64,000 nucleotides of DNA from Paracentrotus lividus (Eukaryota > Echinodermata > Echinoidea > Camarodonta > Echinidae), in assembly GCA_940671915.1 (NCBI GenBank), contig CALNVZ010003434.1, forward strand, positions 26,795,027-26,859,026. The letters are read 5' to 3'. The stretch's first letter is position 1; each line of letters begins with the position of its first letter. Both the position numbers and the translations under genes were made by a program. The notes under the pieces were generated by a model. It was not told the DNA's origin and did no database searches. It saw only the letters and a program-made list of their open reading frames with translations. Below are positions 36,284 to 50,033 of this stretch, piece by piece.

Positions 36284-39200
36284 CTGCATAGAATAGAAGA
36301 GATAAAGAAATTTGTAATAAAAATGATACATGCACATAGATAAATTTAGAGACACTCAATGTTCAAAGAAGAAAGAACAAAAATCTTATTTGGCAGAGAT
36401 GAGAGAGAGAGACAAACACACAAGAGAGCCTTCAGAGAGAGGGAGATGAAACAACGAAGAAAACGTGACTGCTTTAACTGCTTATAATGTTATATTTCCA
36501 CGTCATATTATTAACTTTCAAAGCTAAAAAATTAACAGTGATAATTCTATTCACTTTGAGATTGGTAAAATATCCAGTATTATAAATAATTTATTAATAT
36601 AATATTATGCTTACAAAAGCCAAACTGGAATGAAACCATACACTTTCATAGTATTCTTCTGGCTTTGATTTAAACATGGTGTTAAATTGACAAACATACA
36701 GAATTGTTCATCTAGTTTTACAAACTGGCACCTTCTCTTTAAAAGAGGCTGTGCTGCAATTACATCAAATTAATTCCACTCCTGATATTTCCTGTATTTA
36801 ATTGAAGTACACATATCTAGAGCCTGGCCTACATGTGGTTAATATCCTTATCTCAACCTAGATACATGATTGGGAGTATTATCAAGGGGGAATATATCAT
36901 GCAATGCTCATATGGATTAAATGAACTGTTAATGTGTGCAGTATTATACAAACAGCTTGCGAAAGAAGCTAAATCTTTGCATTTTGGTTTTGCTTTGCGC
37001 GAATCAGGCCCACCTCTCAGTTTTTTCTCAGTATATATATATTTTTTCTTCTTCTGTCTGTCTGTACATCTCTCCGTGTATCTGCTTGTCTATATTTTCC
37101 CTTCTTTGGTATCTCTCCCTTCAAATTGTCCTCTTTCTTTCCTTCTCTCTCTCTCTCTTTAATCTTGTTTTCCCTGTTCAATTCTCAAAAGTATTTCAGC
37201 TGCCTAAAGACTATCAAATTCATTGCATAGCCAAGATAAACAGACTAAAGAATGCCCCAATCCTATCCCATTTGAGTGATTTCATGTTCTGTTCACATTC
37301 TATACTCATTTTCTCAAGAACCAATATAAGACAGAGGAGATTGTTGAATTAAAGTCTCATTAATGGTAAAAAGGGAAGTAAGAAGCTCAAAAGTAAGATA
37401 ATGAGCATCAGGCTAATTTAATGTTGAAATTGGAAAAGCCTGATATTATGCAGAGCAAAGTTATTCTCCCAAACTCAGTCATATGTTGACAAATAGGTAG
37501 AAGAGGACATCCTAAAAAAGTGAAGTCTCAAAACAGTTTCCTACACTAGCTCGTATCAATGCATCACATGCTATAACCTCAAGGTTTCGCGGCAAAATAT
37601 AGTTTAAAAGTACTCAAAAAGGTCATCTTATTCCATCCAAAATCCCTTGGAGAAATGCCATTAATAAACTGTTTATCATTCCCTTCAATCCCATAACGTA
37701 CAGGTGCTCGAAACAGAACCAAAACAAAAGTTCAAACATTTTACATTAAAAACAAGCATGACAACAAAAACAATGAACAAAATACTAAAAAAAAAATTAT
37801 TTGAATGTAGAAGCTTCCACGTTCATTTTTTTTTCTTCAAAATAAATGAATTGAATTAAATTGAAAAAAATAAAAAAATAAACTGCAATGGGTATAATTA
37901 AGAAAAAAAAATGGTTTGACTGTGTCAAGAAGGGGAGGGGAAAAGAAGGCAATAAGGGGGCTAAAATGAGGCCAACTAAATACCCTTGAGGGTAGGGCTG
38001 TGATGACATACTTCATTAATATCAATCTGACAAGGATTTTGACTTTGGGCAAGGTAACACTCAACATTACAAACTCTACATGCATCAGGAGAACCCAGAA
38101 GAGAGGGATACAGATGATTTTGTCATTATAAAACTGATACATGTACATAACGTCATCATGCCAGAAACTGATCAAATTTTTAAAAGTCTCTTGCTATCGT
38201 AAAGACAAGATCTGCATCTCGTGAAAATTCTGGTGTCACAAGCTCAACATAAAATCAAAGATCAAGTAATGAGATAATCCTCTTTGGACAGAAAATTTCA
38301 TGTATTGTTTCCACACAACTGTATTTATGTAGCAGTCACATTATCACCACAGGGCCCATATGCCGTTTAGAAAGCAAACATTTTGCCCATTTTTTAAAAC
38401 CACATCACACACAAAAAAAAATGAATAAAACGCCTGTATTCAACATGATGTACAGGCCCTGCAGAAGAAATATGACTGTAGCATTTACATTGTGTATACA
38501 ATATGTAGTTTTAGACAGCTTCAGGCTCCAAATTTCAATGTATAAAAAGGCACAGAATCATGGAGTTACATGCAGATACAATTATTATTGTTGGTGCCTG
38601 AGAAGGTTTGACCACATACAAAAGCTGGGGTCTAGAAGAATGCTCTTAGCATTGCATTATTGCCACATATGGCCCTGTATGTCTCCATCAAGGCACGAGC
38701 ACTGGTGACCTTGCTTCATTGTTGTGCAATTTGCAACAAGTGCTGGGGATCGTCCAAACGCATACAAAGATTCAAACTCGCTTGAAGTAACGGCATAGCA
38801 CACAGATGTCACCAATCCCTTCGCTTTAATAGCGAGTTGATGACCCTCTGTTCTGACTGATCTGTATTGACAATGACTCTTCTACTTGACAGATAAATAT
38901 CAATTGACCAATCAGAAGCCCCTGCGACACTGCTTTCTGACTCTAAACTGACCAAGAACCAACATTCTCTTCACCACTGGGGTTGATGCACTATTGCAAT
39001 CAGTCTGTGTAAGATTTGTCTGTATGACTGGGTCATTATATGCCAAGAGATGAGTAATATCACGGTCGCAACCTGCAGTGAGGGTTTTTTTTGTGAACTG
39101 TGCATGTCCAAAGGCATCAGGTGGCTGCCAACTCCTGCTATTCCTTGCGATTCCGACAAAAGTGTATGGAAACCTTGAAAAATCACTACCTTGGGAACAA

Positions 39201-42200
39201 ATAGCGTGGACTTGCCCTATTACAGAAGAAGAAGAAGAGTATCTTCAGCAAAACCCAACCCAGACCAACCAGAATCAGAGAGATTCCATGACATTTACTC
39301 CAGCGCCAAGTGCTCCGCTATAAATTCCATACAATCAAATAACTAACTTAAAAACCCTTGACTTAAAAACTATGCCCTACCCTAAACCTTATGCTAAACC
39401 TAACATACAACCATAGTGCAACTCCTCTAACCCTAAATCTTCTCTAAATAAAGCCCACAGCAATTGTTGCACGACCAAATGTCGTGTCAAACACACAAAG
39501 ATGTGGACAAATAATCGGTTGGGACCAAGATGAATGCACTTTATTGCCCTTATCATTTCATGGCAAGCTCTCTTAATCTATTTTTATTTTCAAGGTGAAA
39601 TTCAGCAGTTTTGGCACTTTGATTGGGCAATTATGTGATGTCATTATGAAAACCAAGTGTTTCTTGGAAATAAATTCCTCAAAGAAATTTTAACAGCGGT
39701 TGGTTTGCTGTTTGGTTCTTCAACATTTGACGTGTAATTGGTCTGCGAATTCAAAACACTTCAGTAATCGAGTGACTAACTTTAACTCTTGACTTAAAAC
39801 CCTATCCTAAACACAACCCAAATCCTAATGAAAACCTTTTTACAACCCTACATACATGTACAAGAAATCTACAACTCAGAAATCTATATCTATGAAATCT
39901 ACATCTAAGAAATTAAAGGCTGGAGAAATAAAAGCCTAAGGGTGCTATCTCACTTCGCAGAGACGTCTCAGCGACAAAATAGAAACTTCATCTCCGTGAC
40001 GGATAAATAGTATTAGAGACGTCTCGGAAACGTCTCCAAAATATTTTCATAAATTGTCGCGGAGACGTCTCTGAGACGTCTTGGAGACGTCTTTTTTACT
40101 ATTTATCCGTCGCGGAGACGAAATTTCTATTCTGTCGCGGAGACATCTCCGCGAAGTGAGATAGCACCTAACAATGCCTGTAACATCATGAGATTGTGGA
40201 AAGATCTATTAAAGGAAAATTTATACGAACTAGGAGCCACCTCAAGTCCTCAACTACTCAATTCTGCCCTGATTTCTGACCCATAATACAACATCATGAG
40301 CAGTGTAATCTTATGATACAGGCCCGCTTGAATGATAAAACTTTAACTCACTACTCAATACATTCATACCATAATAAAATTGTAAACAAGTTGCAAAGCA
40401 AGTTCTATTGCCTTCAAAACATTTTAGTTTCCTTGTTTCAAATAAAATTAAAGGCCATTTCAGTCACTCTTATATCTGAAAAGGTATTATTTTAAGACTA
40501 GCTATTTATAACACACAGTCAATGAGAATGTTGCTCAGTTTGCTCTCCCTTTAATATCAAGACAAGAGCAGAGGAAGATTGTGTGAGAACTACCTGTGCA
40601 TAATAGAGATAAGTGGATGAAAGAGAGGATGCAAAGAGTCACAAACAGGATTGGTATGGACCAGCTGAATTTAATGTTTCACCATACTTAAAATGATCTG
40701 AAATCCTTTTAATGTTGTCTGGAACAACAGTTGTATCATGTATTGATGACAAAAGGGTTATAAGTTAAATCAGATATGATTTAATTACACAAAACTATTA
40801 TTTACGACAGTGAAATCTATTTAATCAAATTTATTGTGTGTGCCGATCCGTGAACTTAGCAAACCGTCAGATGTGCCACATGACGAATAAAGCACATGAA
40901 GAGTGAAACATTTTAATGCTTCAAAGAATCACCTCTGATAAACAAATGGGAAGTGAGAAGATGTGAAGAGTCACATACAGGATAACAATGGAACGAGCTG
41001 AATTTAATGTTTCATCACATCTTATTATGTAACTTACAATGTGAAGGGAACTCATGTAGAGAAGTGTTGAAAATGTTCTTAGATATTGCTTTGAAGAATT
41101 GAAGATAATAGAGATGAGGAGATAAGAGGATACAAGAGTGCACATACAGGAAAGGAATGTGACAGCCAAATTACTATTTCATCGTGACTATACCACATCG
41201 CCCCACCCCCCTGCTTAACAATAGAATGTGTGTGAAATTAGTGTTAAACATGCCTTTATTGACCACAGCTGGGTTATGAAGTATTGCTGATTGAAAAGAG
41301 ATAAATTAGACATTTATTACTTCCCTCAGCTGGAGGTATTTTAACAATTAACTGCCCAATAATCATGACATCCCTTTCATGTTATCTATCACTTGACACA
41401 ATCCCTTATAATAGGGTGCAGATATGTGTGAATCAGCAATTTGGTATCAACTTTATTTTTTATTCACTATCAAATTTTTTCGTAAAATATCAGTTGATCA
41501 AAATTTCCTCTATATGCTTTGCATGCTAGATAAAAAACAATAATTGAAAATGCAAAAAACATGACTGAAAAATACTCGGTGAGAAAAGTGACATCTCTAT
41601 TTGCCATCTGTTATGGTAGTATCTCACTTGCTATTACACAGGTTTAAGATGGGTTTGAAACGGGTTCCAGACTCGTTGCTGAATCAACTTGGGGAAGTCT
41701 AAAAGGCATCTCATGAGTCAAAGGAAAATTGAACATGTTCATATCTATGAGATGTTTTCCGTATAGTAGATGTATCGGAGTCTCTGAAACATCTCCTACT
41801 GTATTCGCTGTTATTTTCACGCTGAGCGGCCGCAAAGAATGTTCACAGGTTCTTGAATTTGCGCTGCAGTTTAGTAAGCACGCAATTGAATGCACCCAAT
41901 ACATGCATAAAAAAGCATGCTCAAATATTCGCGCATTTAAAAATTCACGCCTGCCGATTTTCACGCGAAAATAAATTTACCGCGAATATTTCTACGATTA
42001 CAGTATTCTCCATGTCTCAGAGAAGTCTCTGTGACATGAGATACCACCTTTAGATTCCCACTCCAAGAGGCATATTGAGCTTTTGAAGTAGATTTTATAG
42101 AATTAAATGTTTCCTTCAAAATATATCTTGGGATGACTATTAACAAGTGAACTTTTACCGCATTACTTAAATGTGACAGAACTTGCACTTTGAACTTGCA

Positions 42201-45200
42201 CTTTCAAACAAGAAACATTAACGACCGGGTCAGCTAACCTCTATTTATTGAATCTCATGGTTCGTGTTAAATATTTAATGGCACCAGGAAATATTTGGGT
42301 GCATCAACAGTTAAATACTAACACAGCTACAATAGGACCCATGGTAGTACCCTGGAAGCAATAGTCTTAGCTACAGGCTTTTGAATGGTACAATAAATAA
42401 TAAAGTAATTGACCACAACACATCTATTTGTAATCATCTAAATTATAGTTCGTCCAAATTGACTGCATTTGCATGGTGATGAAAGTGAATTTCACAGCTT
42501 TAAATCCTATTTCAAGAATAAATTGAGCCTGGAATCTTGAGTAATGGGCGAGGGGGCATGGTAGAAAATGTAGGACCTATCTGGACATTCTGAAATCTAA
42601 TGCTGGAGTAGATGGCACTGACGAACTCAAGAACTGCACGCACGACAGAGGTAACTGGAGGATGGGAACTAGGTCTTGGCAGTTTAGCCCACCTGGTAGG
42701 TAGGTACATGTAGGTAAGGAATCTTAAGTAATTAACCGTATAAGCAAAAATGTTCATATACATAAGAACATTTCCAAGATTTTGGTTGAGATCTAGGGAA
42801 ATTTGCAAAGGGCTCCATATTGTGATTGTGATATTTTTGTACATAGTATGAAATAAATAAGAATTGAAGAACATTGTACAAAAGTTGAATTGATGGCGCA
42901 TGGCGCGTTTGAAAAAAAAAAAAATTAAAAATGGTTTGGAAATGATGCCTGGTTTGTAGGCTGTAAACACCAATGAAACCCAATCCCCAGAGGCATTCTC
43001 CAATTGTGAATTTCCTGGAGAGATTCTTAGTCACTTTCCACCACAGGCTTCAACTCATCATCAAACTTTCTCTCTGTCTGTCAATCTTTCTCCCTCTCTC
43101 TGTCTCTCCTTTTTTCTCTTCCTTTAAAGTTAGATTCTGTAGTGCTGGATATTTTTCTTGATCTTATTTTCTCCTTGTACTTTACATTTCATTTCAATCA
43201 CTTTCATCTCATTGCCTGGTTTGAATGCATGGATTATGCTTCTATATCTGTGGGTATTTCCCTATTTCTCTTTTGTTACCTCTCTCTCTCTCTCTCCATC
43301 GTTTACTCTTTCCTTCTCCTTCTCCCTTCTCTCTTTTTTTCATTCTCTCTCAATCTCTGCCTCTGTACCCTTTCCCATCCAATCTTCTGCAGCTTTCTCT
43401 CTTTCTTCCTCTCTCTTTTCCTTATTTCTCTCTGTTTTTGTTGCTTTCTCTTTTTTTTTTTTTTCTTTCCCTCAGTAACTTTTCCCTTTTTCTCACTCTC
43501 TATCCCTCTTTCCAACTTTCCCTTTTAGGTTCTCCTTTGAATGATCTCTCCCTCAAGTATGACAGACATGCATCCATGTACAGATTGACGATGGGATTCG
43601 TTCCGTCTATGATCTCTCCTTCATCCATGTCCCTCCAAGAGACCGCCCATGGGATTCAGGGCATGAGACCCTGGCAGGATGTAAGAATGATCAACCCATT
43701 TTCATTCCTTACAATGCTTGCCCAATAAATCAAGACCACATGGAAATAAAACATTAATCATCCTAACAATCAAAGCTCATAATAGCACCTCTAATATGTG
43801 TCACACCCACTTCTGTTCAGCAAACAATAGAAACATAAATTCACAGGATGTGAAAAGGGTCACACTAACTTTACCACACACGTTTTCATTAATTCCACAC
43901 ATGACATATACAATTAGCCTATAGTCACGTTTATATGAAAGTTGTGGTCTTTAAAGAAATAAAATATAATAGGGGGAAATAACTTTAATTCATTATTGTT
44001 TGCAACAGGGATGGTTGTGTAATTTTAAGTTATTTAAAGAAGAAATGCTTAGACCTAAATAAACCTTGATGAAGATACATGTACATGCAGTTTAGAAAGA
44101 ATTCTTAACTCTTAGAGTTATATTTACCCACTTTTGATTTAAGACATTCATGATGCATAATTATCGAATGCAACTAGTCAGATCCGCATGCACATTGGCA
44201 AACTATGGTTAGGGTTTCTAAGTATTGTTTACGCTGAATGAAGGTAAGTCATGATACTTTCCAGACATTTGGGCTCTTTTCCAAAGGTTTTGGTATAGTT
44301 CATGCAAAGTTCAAATGTAGATCTACTTTAATCTCCAATCCAGTCTATAACCATCCCTTATTGATCCCAATAGAGTAGTGTTCAAACAGGCTATGGTCAC
44401 ACCTGGGCTTAGTATCACAAAGGTTTGCAATCAATTGCAAAGTAGCAGCAGCCAATCACTATCATTGTTGCATGTGCTTTTTGTTAAAAAGACAGATCAG
44501 TACTAATTACACTTAATGCTCTTTCAAATTTGTAATTGATCGCAAACTTTTGTGTGGTGGGGATTTGTCAAGCATGATTTTTAGAACTGCGCATCCTGCA
44601 TCCTGCGAGAGGCGGCTGATAACTCTTGTGATTCCTTGTGTTCTAACATAGCTGTAGCCAGACTACTGCCATTTTTTTTTCCTGTAGGCTTTTTAAACTT
44701 GTGGCCCATATTCTGAACGGGGGTCTACTTCCTGTGTACCACATGGGCTATACCCATTTGGTCTACAAACAATTTGGTTTAATTTCCCCTTGGTCTAGCG
44801 TTCTTTCTTGCAATCGGCTTTGAGGAGTACAAAAGATAAAGTCATATCCCTCTGTGTGATATACATGTAAATGAGAGTATTGTACTTAAAAACAAAAACA
44901 AAAACAACCCTGGTCTTGTTAGGACAAGAAGGGCAGTAACTCATTTAATCTTACACAGATCTAGCGCCCTCCTAGCTCTCAACGAGATTGATTGAAAAAG
45001 CATGCAGTGAATAATCCAGACACGTGAAGGAAATTGAAAGAAAAGGGTGCAGGCAGGGTTGTAGACAGAGACAATATGGGCAGGATTAAATAAATATAAT
45101 TATGTACGTAAATAAAAACTTGTCTTTTCACTAACACTTCCCATCAAATTTAACGATCACATTGAAGATAGGAAGGAACTAATGAAATATGCAACATGAA

Positions 45201-48200
45201 ATTAGAACACTTAATTCATGCATGTAGATCAAGGCAGCTAACATTATTGCATTAGCTCTTTATTTTTAGAAACGTCGAAGGCAGGGTGGTCCTGTTAATT
45301 AATGAACCTACTTCATTTCGTTCACATGCTGTTATAACACATACACAGATTTTCCTCATGAAGTTCAGCATCATTTGCCTACAGACCCGCATAGCCTGAA
45401 ATCAATTTAGACGTTTCAACCCTAATCATGGTCTAAATTATAATCTACCATGAGATGCTAAACAGTTAAATTTAACAATTACATTGTGATAGTTATTACC
45501 AGCAAAACAAAGATCATATTTGCTGTTTTGTTTTGTTTTTGTTATGTATTGTATTTTTGATGCGGAGGAGGGAGACACTATTTTTTCTTGAGCTTGGAGG
45601 CCCAAAGTAAATCAATACCACCCATATAAGTCGCTTGAACCCTGTTCAGTACAAAATAACCATAATCTTGAACTTACCAACAAGTTTTCCTCTGTCCGTC
45701 TTGAGGCGTATAATCTGCATGACAGCACCGTTCCTTGGGTTGAGCCTGAGGACTTCTTCCACTCTAGCCCATACACTCAATACAGCACCAGAGAGAACAT
45801 AGAAGGTACGACGTCTCAAACCTATCTCACAGGGCAGACCTACCATGGCTGACTTACATGTTCCTTTCCTAGTAGATTAAATGAATATAAACATAAATAA
45901 GGGATATGTAATTTAAAGATACTTTTAAAATGTACATATAAGGACTGAAATGTACATCATGGGAATAAGAAATATATAAGTATATGTGTATTTTTGGAAT
46001 GGACCTCTATTGGCTATCTTTGAGTACCATTCCTTGACCTTTGAACTCCATACTCCAAAATCAAATCACATCATCTTTCTATGGTGATAAATACCATCAT
46101 AAAGTTCAGCTTCATATCTCAAGTGGTTCTTAAGATATCACAATAACGGTGAAGCAGGACGAACTGACAACCCGAAACATGATGCCTCCGGCGCTAACTT
46201 CAATGGTGGAGGCATAAAAATGAAAAAACTTCTAAACAGACATTGAGTCATAAAGCCTGGCACCTTCAACGACATGAAATATTTTCAATTGTTTCCCGCA
46301 CATGACAAACTAAGGAAAAAACAGATTCTACAAGTTAAAAAAGAAGAAGAAAAGACATAAGAAGAATCTTTTTGTCCCATAGGATTCTAAATCTAACATC
46401 ATGCACATGTACGAGTGCCTATTAAAATACAATGGATGAGTTTTACACTGCTGTTTAGAATCATCAAGGATATATCAAGGAAGTTAAAGTGTCATCAATG
46501 ATCATCATCATTGTATGACAACCATAGAGCAAGTATGGTAGATGAGGAAAGTCATCATTTGTCAACGATCGTCTGGACTGTGGTTGGCTTCTGAATCCAA
46601 TCTCTCAAGAAATTAAAGAGGTCTTTCCTTTCAGAATGTCTGAGGAATAAGGCAAGGACCAAAAAAGGGGTCGTTCGTCTTAATAAGGCAAGAAGAGGAG
46701 ACATTAGAAGGAAAAACAATGCAAGTCATACATCTCTCTGATGATCACTTTTATGGTATCTTTCATGATCTGGGCTGTGTTTCATCAAGTCGTTCGTAAA
46801 GTTATAAATGAATTTTCAAACGATTGGAACATGTTCTTGGGTGCTATACTAATCACCATGCTTAATCATTTAGCACAAGAACTGATCACCAGTCATTTGC
46901 AATTTACGAACGACTTGGTGAAACGACCCCCTGGTGTCTTTCATGACTCCTTCTATTTGTCTGAACTGCACTATCTAATGTGAAGCTGCATTCACATATC
47001 GCTGATTTAGATGACAGTTTAACCCTAGAAGGGCTGGGTTTTTTTGGTCATCTCATGACTGGGGGAGGGGGGTTCCGCCATAAAAAGTCATTTTTTCTAA
47101 AATATATGATCTATTTCACCTGTGCCGTCGATATATCATGAAACCTATGTTCATATACATGCCTCTATCAAATTAACCCATTCCTTTATCAAGAACCATA
47201 AAAAAAGACAAATTTAATGGAATTTACATACACAAACACATGGGAGTGCTGCTCGCAGGTGACGTCACAAAATCAAAACTTTAAATATTCAGAACTTCAC
47301 CATTTTTTGGTCAATTTTCTTCAAACTTTCACTAATATTTTCTCTTATTTTTCTGCATTTTTAAAAACCAAAAAATATCAGGGTTAACTTCCCCTTTAAA
47401 TAATGCTCCAAAGCTGCTAATTTTTTATTTATAAACTCATTGTGAGATTCTGATGAAATGGATTTAAAAAAAAATTCTGTATCAAATTTCATTTCTTATG
47501 TATTTCATAATTTTTTTAATTTCTTACGTATTTCTTTGTTTTTCAACTTTTTGTTTTCTATTGTTTTTTCTATGAGAATTGTCGGCGACATTATCACAAC
47601 CACAAAGAAGCAGTAAAAGCAAAAATAATCATAAATTTATGAATGAATACATTAATAAATTACATACATTAATAATACAGTACCCAGACATCACAAATTT
47701 GGTCTTAAAAGTTGCGCGAGACTTGAAAGAAAAAAAGTCATGAAACGGCGTGTCGACAGCTTTATGCATTACCGAGATCTTGCTCGAAACGTCGAGGGGG
47801 GACAGAATCCTTTTATGGTTATTTGTGGTTCATCCCTTAACCCTAATAAGACTGGGGTGCTTTGGTAACTGTCAATACTGGGGGGGGGGGCATGATGGCC
47901 CCCCCAAGATCTTGGCCGCCGATCGCGCGACTGCGCTAAAAATTTGCATGATGGTGGTGAGCCAAGTAATCTACAAGACTGCGCTGTTAATTTTCCGAAA
48001 TTATATCGATTTTTTTTAATATGAATTAATTATGCTAATTTATGCATGATATCATACTTTTTGCTCTAATTGAAAAAAATAGAGCTCCTGGAAAGCTAAT
48101 TTTGTGTATTATTATTCCTCATAGCATTCCTAACAATTGTAATAGGAAAAAATTCTGGTATCGAAATTATTGTTTTTCTTTTTTTTTTCTTAAAAATTAT

Positions 48201-49888
48201 TGAAGAACCATTTTGAAGCATAATTACGCTAAAATAAATTGAATTCAGCCAATGAAAGTGAAAAAAAATCATATCTTTATGAATTAGGTGAGAAAACTCC
48301 ATTTGCATTGACTTTGTACACAAAATCACGTTTTTGAGCCGTTTTCAGTCTGACGGAGATTTTTTTAAATAGTGCAGCGTCGTAACGGTATGATTGATTT
48401 TCGCAAAAATGGTTTGAAAAGATGCGCGAGACTTAAAAGTAAAAAGTTCGTGAGTTCGAAACCCGACAGAATCATACCAAGGACTTACAAAATTGGTACC
48501 TAAAGTTGCCTTTTAACAAGGAGCTTGAGGTAATAATAACATCATGCAGGGCCGGCTGGGACAACTGTTGTCAGAACTGAAGTGGCTACCCTAGGTAAAT
48601 AAAACAATATTATTATTATTATTATAAAAGTCAGCACGTGGCGTGATAAAAAAAATTCGCACGGCGGAGTGGTCGCGGAAAATGCCATGATGGCCCCCCC
48701 CCTCCCCCAGTCTTTTGAGGGTTAACATATACATGTATCTAGCTATCTCTGTGTTATGAGGTATCAACATGACACATAGCGCTTTGTAAGGCAAGCACAA
48801 TAAAAAAGAAAATGTGTCATCTTGATTATTGACACCATCTGATACGTCTGACCAGACCAAGGGGATATCACTACAATATATCCTTGACCAGATGCTCTCC
48901 CTATACAGCACTGAACAAACCATCATCTGCCATGCAGCTTTAGACCCATCTACCCACAATGCAATGCAAACATACACTGAAGCGTCTCAAGACAGGATGA
49001 TTCATGTTGCTATGGCAACAGACATAGAATGAGCATGGAGGATCTATAAATTTATCACAGGAGTAGTATGATGTCTCCAGCGAAGCCATTTGAATGTTGA
49101 TGGAGGGGTTGAAACATTAGGCTGCATCCACATTAGAGCGAATGTGAATCTATCTGGAAAAAGAGTAATGTGATCAGAATCACCTAAAATTTAGTTCTAA
49201 CAGAATATTTGTCCCAGGTACCCTACTAGGTCAGCCCAGCTGTGAAGACATCAAAAGTAAGTCATTTCCTAATCAAAGGGTAATAAATCTTGATAAGCAT
49301 GTGTGGATACATTATGTGATTTTTTTTAAATGTTGTATTTCTTCAAGTTAGATACTATGATGTCACTTTAGCATGTAATGTACAACACCTATAAACAATG
49401 AATATTGATTGTCATCATTATTGCATCTTAATTTACAACCCTGGGTAGACAAGTGAGAAATATCATGTAGTATAATTTCTTGAAGATGAAGTTTGGTTGA
49501 GAGCCTTGGAGACAGCTGTGTTATGTTTAGCAATAATGCAGACAGCCCAGGGAATTATGGATAATTGACAAGGAGGTTGTGAAGAATTAGCAAGTCAGGA
49601 AAGGAAACGAGAACATTCGTGACAGAGAGGAAGATGAAAGATGCACTTCCTATTAATGTGATGAGAGTAAGAAATACAAAGAGAGATGAGGAGAGAGAGA
49701 GAGAAGGAGAGAGAGAGAGAGAGAGGAAGAGAAAGAAAATTCATTTAAAATTGATACTTCCTATAAATTTGCGGTGAGTACCGGTACGAGAGATGAATAG
49801 AGAAAAAGAAAGACAGAAGGAGAGATTGGAAGAATGACAGAGAGCTTGAGATAGTTACAGAAAAATAGAGTATAAGATGAAGAGAGAC

Positions 49889-49925
<37 letters not shown>

Positions 49926-49996
49926 CAGAGAAAGAGAGAGAGAGAGAGACAGAGAGACAGACAGAGAAAGAGAGTGAGAGAGAGAGAGAGAGAGAC

Positions 49997-50033
<37 letters not shown>

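Larger units (their letters stand above)
36284..45677 (-). other. SBNO last intron (9.4 kb)
   Basis: Holds CT-rich tracts, two TWA-target MITEs (39940, 41614), a MITE near 44405 and a possible antisense exon (43529-43680). No further SBNO exon was seen. Confidence 0.75.

Noticed and set aside
38421-38708. 95-codon + strand frame
   Set aside because: Compositionally like its surroundings, with no splice or family support.
41644-42053. Frames on both strands near 41.6-42.0 kb
   Set aside because: They lie within a MITE copy and have no splice support.
48829-49032. 67-codon + strand frame as a small gene
   Set aside because: No clear splice sites, start context or recognisable family. It lies in an SBNO intron next to a transposon-like element.
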